A stretch of DNA of 64,000 bases, taken from NCBI GenBank assembly GCA_013791775.1, contig VMTE01000012.1, positions 1 through 64,000 of the forward strand, given 5' to 3'. The stretch is from Hyphomonas sp. (GTDB lineage: Bacteria > Pseudomonadota > Alphaproteobacteria > Caulobacterales > Hyphomonadaceae). Under the pieces are notes generated by a model, which ran no database searches, was not told where the DNA came from, and saw only the letters and a program-made list of their open reading frames with translations. A program made the translations under genes and the position numbers. Of this stretch, positions 9,306 to 19,393 are shown piece by piece. Position 1 is the stretch's first letter. Each line of letters starts with the position of its first letter.

Positions 9306-9863
9306 ATGCTCGGAAAATTGTTCTCGAAGGCCTCCTTCGCCGCACCGAAGAACCGCCTGTCCAGCCAGCCTCTGCCGACACCCGACATTTCGCGCGTGAT
9401 CAAGCCGGCAAACTACGCCCACGCCGCGCCCATGACGCACGACCAGGCCGAGTCGCTTGCCGAGGACGCTGAGCGCGCCGTCGAAAACCTGTCGGAACAA
9501 TTCGAAGCCTGGATGCGCCGCGACCTGGAAGCCCTTCGCGCCACATGGGTCGAAGCCCAGAAGCCCGAAGCCACGGCGGAAGACTATCGCCGCCTCTACA
9601 CGGCTGCCCACAACATCACCGGCGCGGCACCGTCCTACGGGTTCCCGGCCGTCTCACGCCTCAGCCGGTCCCTCTGCACATTGTTGTCCCAGACGCGACC
9701 GGGCGAGAATGCGCCGCTGATCAATCTGCATGTCGAAGCCTGCCGTGCGGCGATCGCCGCCGGCCCGGAAGGTGATGCCAGCCATTCGGTGGCGGATGCA
9801 GTGTGCGATGCGCTCGAACGCCGGGTTGCGACCCGCGCCGTGAGCGCCAGACACGCCGGCTGA
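9306..9863 (+). CDS. Hpt-domain histidine phosphotransfer protein
   Basis: The central part of this 185-residue protein carries a histidine phosphotransfer signature: YTAAHNITGAAPSYGFP, with the candidate phospho-acceptor H102 in an H-x3-G context, followed by the helix SRLSRSLCTLL. The first 45 residues look disordered. Hpt proteins shuttle phosphate between hybrid kinases and response regulators. No kinase or regulator is adjacent, so the partner is unknown. The stop codon abuts the convergent Nudix gene. Confidence 0.75.
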   Translation: MLGKLFSKASFAAPKNRLSSQPLPTPDISRVIKPANYAHAAPMTHDQAESLAEDAERAVENLSEQFEAWMRRDLEALRATWVEAQKPEATAEDYRRLYTAAHNITGAAPSYGFPAVSRLSRSLCTLLSQTRPGENAPLINLHVEACRAAIAAGPEGDASHSVADAVCDALERRVATRAVSARHAG

Positions 9864-10670
9864 TCAGACGTTGACGCGCGACAGCAGCTCCACGGTCTGG
9901 CCGTATCCGGCTTCTTCAGGAATGTAGAGACACGGCTGGCCATCTTCGGTCTTGCCGACTTTCGGAAGTACGCTGACAACCGGCTCCGATCCGAACTTGC
10001 TCATCGCCATTTGCACCGAGGTCGCCCGCGCGAGTTTCACGAGGTTCATCCGTGTCGGGAAGATGATCGTGGCGGCACCGTCCAGTTCCTGTTGCAGCGC
10101 GTCCGCCGCCGACATCCAGACCGCATCCGTCGTCTCCCGGCCATCATGCGCTGCAATCTGCCACTCGGGCGCCGGGGCAATGTAGAAGTGCGTATCGAAA
10201 CGTTTCGGCATCATGTCGGGCGTGATCCAGTGTCCGAAATGCACGAGACTGTCGAGCGCCAGCACGAGGTCGTTCTCCCGCATCAGCTCGAGGAAGGATG
10301 CTTCGCCCCGGTCCACCGCGCTGCGGTGCGGCGCGAGCTTTTCGGCCATGTCGGCGCCGACCAGCGTGGCGCCGGGTCCGCGCGCGGACCGGGGACGGGC
10401 GATCAACAGGCCGGATTCCTCATAGGCTTCGCGGATCGCAGCGATCCGGGCGTCCTGCTGGACCGGGCCAAAGTCGCCGTCGGTCCAGGCGTCCCAGTCG
10501 GGGCTGGCGTCTGCTGGGGCAGCCTTTCCGCCCGGAAACACCAGAGCGCCGGCCGCAAAGTCGATCTCATAGTGGCGCTTGACCATCAGGACTTCCGGCT
10601 GCGGCGCGGCGTCGCGCAGCAGCAAGATCGTCGCAGACAGACGGGGTTCGGGCGGAGGGGGCTTCGTCAT
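9864..10670 (-). CDS. Nudix hydrolase with extended Nudix box insertion
   Basis: The Nudix motif is split: PGGK at residues 46-49 is followed about 30 residues later by REAYEESGLL (80-89). That spacing is longer than in the simple Nudix box and resembles the NUDT19-like group of CoA/acyl-CoA or nucleoside diphosphate hydrolases. The protein is 268 residues from the ATG at 10668-10670. A TTG nine bases upstream is in frame but less likely. Substrate is not predictable from sequence. A 114-base spacer separates it from the divergent EAL-like gene. Confidence 0.8.
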   Translation of the reverse strand: MTKPPPPEPRLSATILLLRDAAPQPEVLMVKRHYEIDFAAGALVFPGGKAAPADASPDWDAWTDGDFGPVQQDARIAAIREAYEESGLLIARPRSARGPGATLVGADMAEKLAPHRSAVDRGEASFLELMRENDLVLALDSLVHFGHWITPDMMPKRFDTHFYIAPAPEWQIAAHDGRETTDAVWMSAADALQQELDGAATIIFPTRMNLVKLARATSVQMAMSKFGSEPVVSVLPKVGKTEDGQPCLYIPEEAGYGQTVELLSRVNV

Positions 10671-10784
10671 GGTGGCCAAAATCCTTAAAATTTCCGGGAA
10701 ATCTCGCCCGTTGCCTGCGCGTGATCTTCAACTCCAGCCGTTAGGGAAGGCAAGAGCCCGTTCTGAGACGCCAGAGGAAACCCG

Positions 10785-11468
10785 ATGCGCCCCTTCCCCC
10801 GCCCCAACACCAGCCTTGTCCGCAAGGCGCACGGGTCCGCCGTCCGCTTCCAGCCGGTCATGCACCTGATTGCCGGCGACTCGCTGGGCCTGCTGGCCGA
10901 CGAACCCGTTGAATTCGAAGAACGCGTATCATTCGGCCCGGCCAGCAATGACAACGACCCCCTGAGCGCCGGCAAATGGCTGGCGGCCCGCCTTGAGCGC
11001 GTGGCCAGCGCGGCCAGCGCCGACTCCCTTTCACATCGCCCGATCCTTGTGGCCGCTCCGATGGCGGCTCTCGCCGACCCGGACACTGCGCTCCTGTGCG
11101 ACAACGCCGTGCGCCGAACGATTCTCTGCCAGCAGGAATTCTGCCTGATGTTCTCCGACGCGGCCTTTGCGGGTGACCCGGCCGATTCAACCGCCCGCAT
11201 CGCGCGCCTGCGCCGTGTCGGATTCCGCGTCGGTATCGACATGCGCCGTTCCTGGCAGACGCCGCTGAGCGAAAGCCTCCGTATCCTGATCGATACGATC
11301 CGCATTGAGGCGGATGCGTTGGAAATGTCAGCTGAACTTTGCGACGTGACGCTGGCCGCGAGGGCGTCCGGCATTCTCGTCGTCGCCGATCACGCCAGCT
11401 GGCGCGACGGGGAATTCCTTGAAGACTTCGGTGTCGCCGGCGGCGTGGCGCCGCAATCGGACGCCTGA
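10785..11468 (+). CDS. degenerate EAL-like domain protein
   Basis: The 227-residue protein keeps the outline of an EAL (c-di-GMP phosphodiesterase) domain: VRFQPVMHLIAGDSLGLLAD near the start, RVGFRVGIDMRRSW near residue 150 and IDTIRIEADAL near 170. The catalytic EAL/ExL tripeptide and the DDFGTG metal-binding loop are not recognisable, so I expect no phosphodiesterase activity. Inactive EAL proteins commonly act as c-di-GMP receptors or protein-binding scaffolds. It is flanked by Hpt and DUF2336 genes and converges on the latter with a 2-base gap. The assignment rests on pattern similarity only. Confidence 0.6.
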   Translation: MRPFPRPNTSLVRKAHGSAVRFQPVMHLIAGDSLGLLADEPVEFEERVSFGPASNDNDPLSAGKWLAARLERVASAASADSLSHRPILVAAPMAALADPDTALLCDNAVRRTILCQQEFCLMFSDAAFAGDPADSTARIARLRRVGFRVGIDMRRSWQTPLSESLRILIDTIRIEADALEMSAELCDVTLAARASGILVVADHASWRDGEFLEDFGVAGGVAPQSDA

Positions 11469-11470
11469 GT

Positions 11471-12631
11471 TCAGGCGGCGTCGATACCTTCCCGGGCGTC
11501 TTCGCGCGTGGCCATTTCGGAATAGTAGTCGAGCTTGTCGAGCAGGTAGTCGAGGTCATCCTTCGGGATGGCCTGGAACTGCGTCAACACGCGCTCGATC
11601 ATCCGGGCACGGAATCTGGCGCGGTCGTTCGACCCGCCATCATGCTGCGTTTCATGGAAGACGGTGACGGCCGCCTTGAACGCCGGCAACATCTTGCGCG
11701 GCAAACCGGCCCGGTCGAACACCGCCTGCAGGCCCAGCGGGCCAGCATCATGGATCATCAGCCACACGCGCTGGTGGGCGACGCCGGACAGTTCGGACAA
11801 GGCATGTTCGACAAACCGCATCTGCCCGCAGCAAAGCGCGCGCATGATCAACGAGTTCGACAGCCGGCCGTTGAGGTTCAGCTGGGACACGAAGCGCGGC
11901 AGGTCGTTGGTGCGCCCCGCCTGCTCCACGAGGTCGATGGTTGCGCGCTCACGGGCGCTCGCGGCAAGGTCGATGGCGAGCTGGGCGGGCAGTTCATGCC
12001 GGTTCACGAGAATGTCGAACAGCTGGCCGGAGACCAACGAGACCATCTTCTCGGCGATATGCGTCGGGATGAAGTCGCGCTTGATCAGGCCGGCCTGCAC
12101 GATCTCGTCGCGGCCGAAGCGGCGCAGCGTGTCATCGAACGACTTGTCGGTCCACTCGGCGCCGCTGTTGATCGACAGGGCACGGACGGCCTCGACAGCG
12201 CCGTGCTCGGTGATCACTTCCGAAACGGTGATGGAGACAGATTCGCGGCTGGCAATGGCGGCCTGCTTGGCGGCGGTGACCGACAGCACGAGTTCAACCA
12301 GATCTTCATCGGAAAAGACCGGCGAATCCTGGAGCAGCGGAATCGCAACCGCCTCGATGTCATGGGCCAGCCTGAGGGCGACGTCATGGGGCAGAGCCGG
12401 CGAGCTGCGCAAGGTGATGGCCAGCGTGCGCCGGACGAGGTCTGCCGCGTCTTCCGCGAGGATGGCGATGATCTCGTCGGCAAACGCCTTCTCGCGGTCG
12501 CTGAGCACATCAAGCGCAATGCGGCGGCACAGCCGGTGCGCCACCGAGGCGCGCTGTTCCGGCGTTTCTCCGCGCATCAGGCGGAGGATATCATCCTCAG
12601 TCAATTGCGGGCGGATGGTCTGGACCGTCAT
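11471..12631 (-). CDS. DUF2336 domain-containing protein
   Basis: This 386-residue, largely alpha-helical protein matches the alphaproteobacterial DUF2336 family. It opens LTEDDILRLMRGETPEQRASVAHRLCRRI, has HEAT-like helical pairs across about residues 15-130, and contains RDFIPTHIAEKMVSLV (about 185-200). The function is not established. Homologues usually sit near two-component or cell-cycle signalling genes, which fits the Hpt and EAL-like genes here. The ATG at 12629-12631 is preferred. An in-frame TTG four codons upstream lies too close to the GAGGA sequence. Confidence 0.75.
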   Translation of the reverse strand: MTVQTIRPQLTEDDILRLMRGETPEQRASVAHRLCRRIALDVLSDREKAFADEIIAILAEDAADLVRRTLAITLRSSPALPHDVALRLAHDIEAVAIPLLQDSPVFSDEDLVELVLSVTAAKQAAIASRESVSITVSEVITEHGAVEAVRALSINSGAEWTDKSFDDTLRRFGRDEIVQAGLIKRDFIPTHIAEKMVSLVSGQLFDILVNRHELPAQLAIDLAASARERATIDLVEQAGRTNDLPRFVSQLNLNGRLSNSLIMRALCCGQMRFVEHALSELSGVAHQRVWLMIHDAGPLGLQAVFDRAGLPRKMLPAFKAAVTVFHETQHDGGSNDRARFRARMIERVLTQFQAIPKDDLDYLLDKLDYYSEMATREDAREGIDAA

Positions 12632-12684
12632 GGGCGGGCTCAATCCTCAGATTCGATTTACCCGCGAAACCTCGGCCAAGGGGG

Positions 12685-12699
12685 TTAATATCCGTTTAC
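12685..12699. promoter_or_regulatory. CtrA-like TTAA-N7-TTAC site
   Basis: TTAA, seven bases, then TTAC lies about 54 bases upstream of the DUF2336 start. The Caulobacter CtrA consensus is TTAA-N7-TTAA(C), so one position differs. A single near-match in a GC-rich genome is suggestive, not proof. Confidence 0.3.
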
Positions 12700-12730
12700 C
12701 AAACGCCGGGACCGGCCCTTTCAGGGCAAG

Positions 12731-12760
12731 AAAAAACCGGCCGGATGGTCTCCGGCCGGC
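12731..12760 (-). terminator. intrinsic terminator of tig
   Basis: On the minus strand, CCGGCCGG and its complement form an 8-bp stem around a 7-base loop, followed directly by TTTTTTC. It lies about 27 bases past the tig stop codon. This is a textbook Rho-independent terminator. Confidence 0.85.
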
Positions 12761-12786
12761 TCTGGATCGTGTCGTTCGGGCAACGC

Positions 12787-14124
12787 TTACGCGTCGTCTT
12801 CCTTGAAGAGATCGTCGCGGGAAACCGAGGTTTCCTCGACCGTGGCGACCATCAGGATGTGGTCAACGACCTTGTCTTCGTAGATCGGGGCGCGCAGCTG
12901 GGCCATGGCGTTCGGGTTGCGTTGGAAGAACTGCACCACTTCGCGCTCCTGGCCCGGATACTGGCGGGCTTCGCGGATCAGGGCCTGATTGACTTCCTGT
13001 TCGGTGATGCGGACGTCCGCGATCCGGCCCATTTCGGCCAGGACGAGGCCAAGGCGCACGCGGCGCTCGGCGATCTTGCGGTATTCGGCCTTCAGCTCGT
13101 CTTCCGGCTTTTCCTTGTCTTCCGCGGTGACGCGGCCGGCATCCATTTCGGTCTGAAGCTGCTGCCAGATCTGGTTGAACTCCTGTTCCACCATGCCCTG
13201 CGGCAAGTCGAAGCTGTGCGCGTCGTCCAGCTTGTCCAGCAGGTCGCGCTTGGCCTTGGCGCGCGAAGCGTTCGCATGCTCGGCCGCCAGCTGGTCCCTG
13301 ACCAGACCGCGCAGCTGCTCAAGGCTTTCCAGGCCGAGACCCTTGGCAAACTCGTCGTCGATGTCCGGCGTCTTCGGGGCGCGCACTTCGTGCACCTTCA
13401 CTTCGAAGACTGCGGCCTTCCCGGCCAGGTTTGCGGACGGATAGTTTTCGGGGAACGAGACGTTGAGCTCTTTCTCTTCGCCGGCCTTCACGCCGAGGAG
13501 TTGTTCCTCGAAGCCCGGGATGAAGCGGTTGGCGCCGAGCACCACCGATTGCTGCTCAGCCGAGCCGCCTTCGAAGGCTTCGCCGTCGATCTTGCCGACG
13601 AAGTCGATGACGACCGCGTCGCCGTCAACCGCCGTTGCGGCCTCGTCGCGGGGTTCATACTGCGTGTTCTGGCTGGCAATGCGGCCGAGCGACTCCTCGA
13701 TCTGCGCGTCTGAGACTTCAGCCACCGGGCGGGTGATCGTGAGGCTGGCCGCCTCGACCGGGGTGAACTCCGGCATGACATCGACGTGCATGTGATAGGA
13801 GAGGTCGGCCTCGCCCTTCACGACTTTCTCGATGTCGCCTTCCATCTTGACGTTCGGCTGGCCGGCCGGGCGCAGGGCGCTGTCCTCGAGGGCTTTCTGG
13901 TTGGTTTCGTTGACCAGCTTGTCGATCAACTCGCCCATCAGGTCGCGGCCATACATCTTGCGCACGTGGGCCGCCGGCACCTTGCCGGGGCGGAACCCCT
14001 TGAGGCGCATCGTGGGGCGGATTTCCTCGATCCGCTCGGCCAGTTTCGCCTGCAGCTCGCCGGCGCTAACCGTGACCGCAAACGTGCGGCTGAGACCTTC
14101 TGCCTTGGTCTGAGTGACTTCCAT
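12787..14124 (-). CDS. tig: trigger factor
   Basis: Tig is the ribosome-docked chaperone and peptidyl-prolyl isomerase that meets nascent chains at the exit tunnel. It is 445 residues from the ATG at 14122-14124, which is preceded by GAAAGAAG. The ribosome-docking signature GFRPGKVP is at 43-50. The FKBP-type PPIase domain spans about 155-250, with DGDAVVIDFVGKIDGEAFEGG. The C-terminal substrate-holding domain follows and ends in an acidic tail. The gene is monocistronic here, whereas many bacteria have tig next to clpP-clpX. In this window clpX and clpP lie about 7 kb away. Confidence 0.96.
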   Translation of the reverse strand: MEVTQTKAEGLSRTFAVTVSAGELQAKLAERIEEIRPTMRLKGFRPGKVPAAHVRKMYGRDLMGELIDKLVNETNQKALEDSALRPAGQPNVKMEGDIEKVVKGEADLSYHMHVDVMPEFTPVEAASLTITRPVAEVSDAQIEESLGRIASQNTQYEPRDEAATAVDGDAVVIDFVGKIDGEAFEGGSAEQQSVVLGANRFIPGFEEQLLGVKAGEEKELNVSFPENYPSANLAGKAAVFEVKVHEVRAPKTPDIDDEFAKGLGLESLEQLRGLVRDQLAAEHANASRAKAKRDLLDKLDDAHSFDLPQGMVEQEFNQIWQQLQTEMDAGRVTAEDKEKPEDELKAEYRKIAERRVRLGLVLAEMGRIADVRITEQEVNQALIREARQYPGQEREVVQFFQRNPNAMAQLRAPIYEDKVVDHILMVATVEETSVSRDDLFKEDDA

Positions 14125-14328
14125 GTTCACTTCTTTCGTCAATGAGGCATGGCCGGGGGTGCCGCGAGGGGCTCCGGACACGCTGAATCCTGCCTGAAGC
14201 GGCGGCTTATGTCATATGGGGAAGGCCCTGTCCACGCCGCGTGGCGGGCGAGTGCAGTGGCTCCCGCCTGCGCGGTCACGGCAGGTGATTGCCCCAGCCA
14301 AACCCCTCGCGTATGAGGCGGGCGGAAC

Positions 14329-14413
14329 GCGGATGTGGCGGAATTGGTAGACGCACTGGATTTAGGTTCCAGCGCCGCAAGGCGTGGAGGTTCGAGTCCT
14401 CTCATCCGCACCA
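14329..14413 (+). tRNA. tRNA-Leu (anticodon UAG)
   Basis: The acceptor stem GCGGATG pairs with CATCCGC, followed by discriminator A and an encoded CCA. The D-arm is GCGGAATTGGTAGACGC. The anticodon arm CTGGA-TTTAGGT-TCCAG places TAG at positions 34-36. The long variable arm CGCCGCAAGGCGT is the class II feature expected for tRNA-Leu, and the T-arm contains TTCGAGT. The gene decodes CUN leucine codons. Confidence 0.97.
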
Positions 14414-14472
14414 GGCTTCGCGCCTTCGCGGCTACGCCTGGCGCGGCCGGGGGCCGCAAGTGTCCGGGTTTT

Positions 14473-15915
14473 CTACCCCAACTCCCCGTGCAGGGCGCCG
14501 AGGATGTCCGGGAGGTGCATTTCGAGGTCTTCCGCGATCAGCCCTGCCCCGACGCGGCGGCCGGCTTCGCCGTGGATCCAGGCGGCCATGGCGGCGGCGG
14601 CGAAAGTATCGACGCCCTGCGTCATCAGGCCGGCGAGAATGCCCGCGAGCACGTCGCCGGAGCCTGCCGTGGCGAGCCAGCGCGTGGCGTGAGTGTTGAC
14701 CACCACGTTGCCATCCGGCTGGGCGATCACCGTGTCGGCGCCCTTCAGCAGAACCACGCAGCCCGCCCGCACGGCGGCAAGGCGGCTGGCTTCGATCTTG
14801 TTGGGCGCGCGGGTGAGCAGGTCTCCGAACAGGCGCTCGAACTCGCCGGTGTGCGGCGTCAGCACGTCGCCGGGACGGAGCTGGGCAAACAGGGCCGCAG
14901 GCTCCTCCGCAAAGACGGTCAGCGCGTCCGCGTCCAGCACGCAGCGCACCGGAGACTTCAGCAGCGCCGACACGTTGGCCCGCGTCTGCGGCGTGACGCC
15001 GGCAGCCGGGCCGATCAAGGCGACGCTGGCGGTCTTGACCGCTTCGGACAACTCCTCTGCTCCGTCCACGGACGACAGCATGATGGCGGTCAGATGCGCC
15101 GCGTTCACCATCAGCGCAGACGGCGGGGACAGGAGCGTCACCAGACCGGCTCCGGCCCTGAGGCCCGCCCGCGCAGCGAGGCGCGCGGCGCCGGTTGAAC
15201 TCATCCCGCCACTGATGACTTTCAGGTGGCCGCGCCGGTGCTTGTAGTCGCCCTGTCCGGGCTGCGGCAACGCGCCGGCCCAGAGCGCGGGGCTGTTCTC
15301 GGCCGCGTGCGTGGGCGCCGGAATGCCGATGTCGGCCACCATCACGGCGCCGCAATACGCCGCGCCCGGCAGCAGCACATGCGCCGGGCGAAGGGCGGCA
15401 AAGGTGAGCGTGCCTTCGGCGCGGAAACAGGGTCCGAGCGGCCTGGCGGTGAACCCGTCAATGCCGGACGGCACATCGACGGAGATCACCCGGCCCGGAC
15501 GGGCGGCCAGCGCCGCCGCAGCGCCCTCCAGCGGCCGGGACAGTCCGCCGCCATAGAGTGCGTCGAGCACCAGTTCGTGCGGCGCGGTCAGCGCCTCTTC
15601 CAGCGTGCCGACGGGCCCTTCCCACAGCGCCGCGGCCTTTGCGGCGTCGCCCTTGAGACCGGCCACCGGCACGGCGCAGAACACAGTGACCTTGCGCCAA
15701 CGCCTGGCGAGATCTGCGGCGGCGATGAAGCCGTCACCGCCATTCCCGCCGGGGCCGCACAGCACTTGAATGTCGCCGTCCGGCCAATGCGCGTGCACGA
15801 ACTCCGCGACCGCTGCACCGGCGCGTTGCATGACGTCGAAACTGTTGATTCCCGAGTCGAAAACGGCCTGCTCAGCGAGGCGCATTTCCTGCGGTGTTAG
15901 AATTGGTCTGCCCAT
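14473..15915 (-). CDS. nnr: bifunctional NAD(P)H-hydrate epimerase / ADP-dependent dehydratase
   Basis: Nnr repairs damaged NAD(P)H. The N-terminal YjeF domain (about 1-210) epimerises NAD(P)HX and carries GPGGNGGDG (54-62) and VSVDVPSGIDG-type residues. The C-terminal ribokinase-like domain (about 225-480) dehydrates it, using ADP in bacteria, with HRRGHLKVISGG, DADALTVF and the GSGDVLAGILAG anion-hole motif. At 480 residues it is a complete fusion. It follows the SixA-like gene by 9 bases in the coq4-sixA-nnr operon. Confidence 0.94.
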   Translation of the reverse strand: MGRPILTPQEMRLAEQAVFDSGINSFDVMQRAGAAVAEFVHAHWPDGDIQVLCGPGGNGGDGFIAAADLARRWRKVTVFCAVPVAGLKGDAAKAAALWEGPVGTLEEALTAPHELVLDALYGGGLSRPLEGAAAALAARPGRVISVDVPSGIDGFTARPLGPCFRAEGTLTFAALRPAHVLLPGAAYCGAVMVADIGIPAPTHAAENSPALWAGALPQPGQGDYKHRRGHLKVISGGMSSTGAARLAARAGLRAGAGLVTLLSPPSALMVNAAHLTAIMLSSVDGAEELSEAVKTASVALIGPAAGVTPQTRANVSALLKSPVRCVLDADALTVFAEEPAALFAQLRPGDVLTPHTGEFERLFGDLLTRAPNKIEASRLAAVRAGCVVLLKGADTVIAQPDGNVVVNTHATRWLATAGSGDVLAGILAGLMTQGVDTFAAAAMAAWIHGEAGRRVGAGLIAEDLEMHLPDILGALHGELG

Positions 15916-15924
15916 GGGGCCGGG

Positions 15925-16464
15925 TCATAGCACGCGGGTGGCGGATTCGCTTCCGTATTCTGCCACGCGCAGCCGGCCGTCCCGGCGTTCGAGACGGGTC
16001 ACCGAACAATGGCCGGGGCGGAACACGGTCACGCGGTCATCGTCTTCCAGCAGGCCGCACAGCGCATTGATCGCCACGAAATGCGAGAAGATCGCGGTAC
16101 CGGGGGGCAATCCGCCGACAAAGTCGCCCATGGCCGCGCGCCAGGCCACATAGTCCGCGCCGGCCCCGGTCCAGGTGCCGGCCATCACGGTGCGCAGCCA
16201 TGCCACCCGGTCGGCCGTGCCCGCCGGTGTGGCGATCTCCGACACTTCAGGCGCAATGGCCGGGGTCAGGCCTGCCCGGACCGAGAAAGGACCCGAAGTT
16301 TCCCGGCATCGCTGCATCGGACTGGAGATGATGTTCCCGATGCCATAGCCGCCGAGTATGCCGGCAACCGCTTCCGCCTGCCGGTTCCCGAGGTCGCTCA
16401 GGCCGGGATCGGGATGGTCACCCCAACCTGCGGCGGCTTCGCCGTGACGGATCAGATAGATCAC
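15925..16464 (-). CDS. SixA-like histidine phosphatase family protein
   Basis: A 179-residue histidine-phosphatase-superfamily protein. The catalytic RHGE is at residues 6-9 (IYLIRHGEAA), ISSPMQRCRET supplies the second arginine region, and SHFVAINAL supplies the second catalytic histidine. It resembles phosphohistidine phosphatase SixA and small phosphoglycerate-mutase-like proteins, and the substrate is open. The start is a GTG that overlaps the coq4 stop as GTGA. The frame remains open upstream, but only across coq4. Confidence 0.82.
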   Translation of the reverse strand: MIYLIRHGEAAAGWGDHPDPGLSDLGNRQAEAVAGILGGYGIGNIISSPMQRCRETSGPFSVRAGLTPAIAPEVSEIATPAGTADRVAWLRTVMAGTWTGAGADYVAWRAAMGDFVGGLPPGTAIFSHFVAINALCGLLEDDDRVTVFRPGHCSVTRLERRDGRLRVAEYGSESATRVL

Positions 16465-17255
16465 GCGGCCACCGGCTCGCCGCTCAGGGCCTGCGGCTGC
16501 AGGGTCGGCGTGTAGCCGTGCTGCGCGAGCAGTTTCAGGGTTTCCTTGTAGACAACGGGCGGCTCGATTCCGAGCCGAGCCCGTGCCGCGTCCAGAGGTT
16601 CGCGCAGCAAGGACGGGATATCCTGCTCGATGATCTTCGCCGCCTTGGCGCCGTTGCGCTTGCCTTCCCGGAAACAGTCCATGATCCGCGCGCCCTTCGG
16701 CGCGTGCTTCGTGATCGTCTGGCACCCCACGAAAGAAATGAAGATGATGCCGAGGCCCGGCTGCTGGCTGTAGGTGAAGGCCAGCAGGGAGGCTTCACCC
16801 AGCGCGTCCCGGTTGTAGCCGCTCAGGACGTGGAACAGGTCGTGCGTGTCGCGCAGGCGGTTGCCGTACCAGAGCATGGCATCATCATACTCCTGCGCTT
16901 TCGACCGGTATTTCTCGCTTTCATCGACCAGTCCCTGGGCCGAAAGGCCTTCGCGCTCCATGAACTCGACATAGGCGCGGCCGACCGTGCCCTCCGGCAG
17001 CTCCCGGATCCAGCTGTGATCGTCCAGCATCGGCGGCAGGTAAGCCTTTTCGGCCAGCAGCCTCTGCCCCGCCGGCTTCGCCGCGAATGCCCAGAAATTA
17101 CGCTCGAACGAGCGGCCGTTCAGCGCTTCGATGATGTGGAACACCTGCTCGGTGTCTTCCTTGTCCGCGATCAGCTTCTGCATGTGTTTCCACGCCTTGA
17201 ACGGGCGGAAGGCCGCAGGCCGGCGATCAGGGTGGACGAATATTTCGGCGGTCAT
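16461..17255 (-). CDS. coq4: Coq4 family ubiquinone biosynthesis protein
   Basis: Coq4 acts at the ring C1 carbon of the ubiquinone precursor and scaffolds the Coq complex. The family's metal site HDxxH-x11-E is intact (H138, D139, H142, E154) inside DTHDLFHVLSGYNRDALGE. The protein is 264 residues, with a basic C-terminal half that includes a GCQTITKHAPKG segment. It heads an operon with the SixA-like and nnr genes. In alphaproteobacteria Coq4 substitutes for enzymes found in gammaproteobacteria. Confidence 0.9.
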   Translation of the reverse strand: MTAEIFVHPDRRPAAFRPFKAWKHMQKLIADKEDTEQVFHIIEALNGRSFERNFWAFAAKPAGQRLLAEKAYLPPMLDDHSWIRELPEGTVGRAYVEFMEREGLSAQGLVDESEKYRSKAQEYDDAMLWYGNRLRDTHDLFHVLSGYNRDALGEASLLAFTYSQQPGLGIIFISFVGCQTITKHAPKGARIMDCFREGKRNGAKAAKIIEQDIPSLLREPLDAARARLGIEPPVVYKETLKLLAQHGYTPTLQPQALSGEPVAA

Positions 17256-17352
17256 GGGCAGGGCTCCGGACTGTGCACCTGCCGTAACACGGGGCGTCCC
17301 GGCTGAAAAGTGACGCAGGCGTCACTGATGGCGAAACAGGGGCCGCATGGCC

Positions 17353-17369
17353 TGCCTAATCGTTAGGCA
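17353..17369. promoter_or_regulatory. perfect dyad between coq4 and glnB
   Basis: TGCCTAA-TCG-TTAGGCA is a perfect 7-bp inverted repeat with a 3-base spacer in the 240-base divergent region, about 127 bases before glnB and 98 bases before coq4. It does not match the NtrC consensus. It is a candidate operator for an unidentified regulator. Confidence 0.35.
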
Positions 17370-17471
17370 TGTGCGCCTGAATATTTACCATGCGGCGCGC
17401 GCCGCACACGACTCCCGCCTCCGACTATCGCCACGTCTGCCAACACCCCATACGCACGGATGAAATCTTAA

Positions 17472-17834
<363 letters not shown>

Positions 17835-17903
17835 ACTTGCATACGGCGCCCGGCGCGCCACCCCTTATCAGACAGCTCAAACAGCTCACCAGAAGGCAAA
17901 CCC

Positions 17904-19307
<1,404 letters not shown>

Positions 19308-19332
19308 TCTGCAGGCTTCAGGCCTGACGATG

Positions 19333-19366
19333 AAGGCCGGCATCTTCGGGTGCCGGCCTTTTCTTT
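19333..19366 (+). terminator. intrinsic terminator of glnA
   Basis: AAGGCCGGCA and TGCCGGCCTT form a 10-bp perfect stem with an 8-base loop containing CTTCGG, followed by TTCTTT. It lies 26 bases past the glnA stop. Confidence 0.9.
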
Positions 19367-19393
19367 GCCACCAACGCTGGTCAGGACAGGCCC

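Noticed and set aside
14139-14459. 106-codon frame antisense to tRNA-Leu
   Set aside because: It is the well-known false frame made by reading the complement of a tRNA gene (RGLEPPRLAALEPKSSAS). The tRNA explains the sequence.
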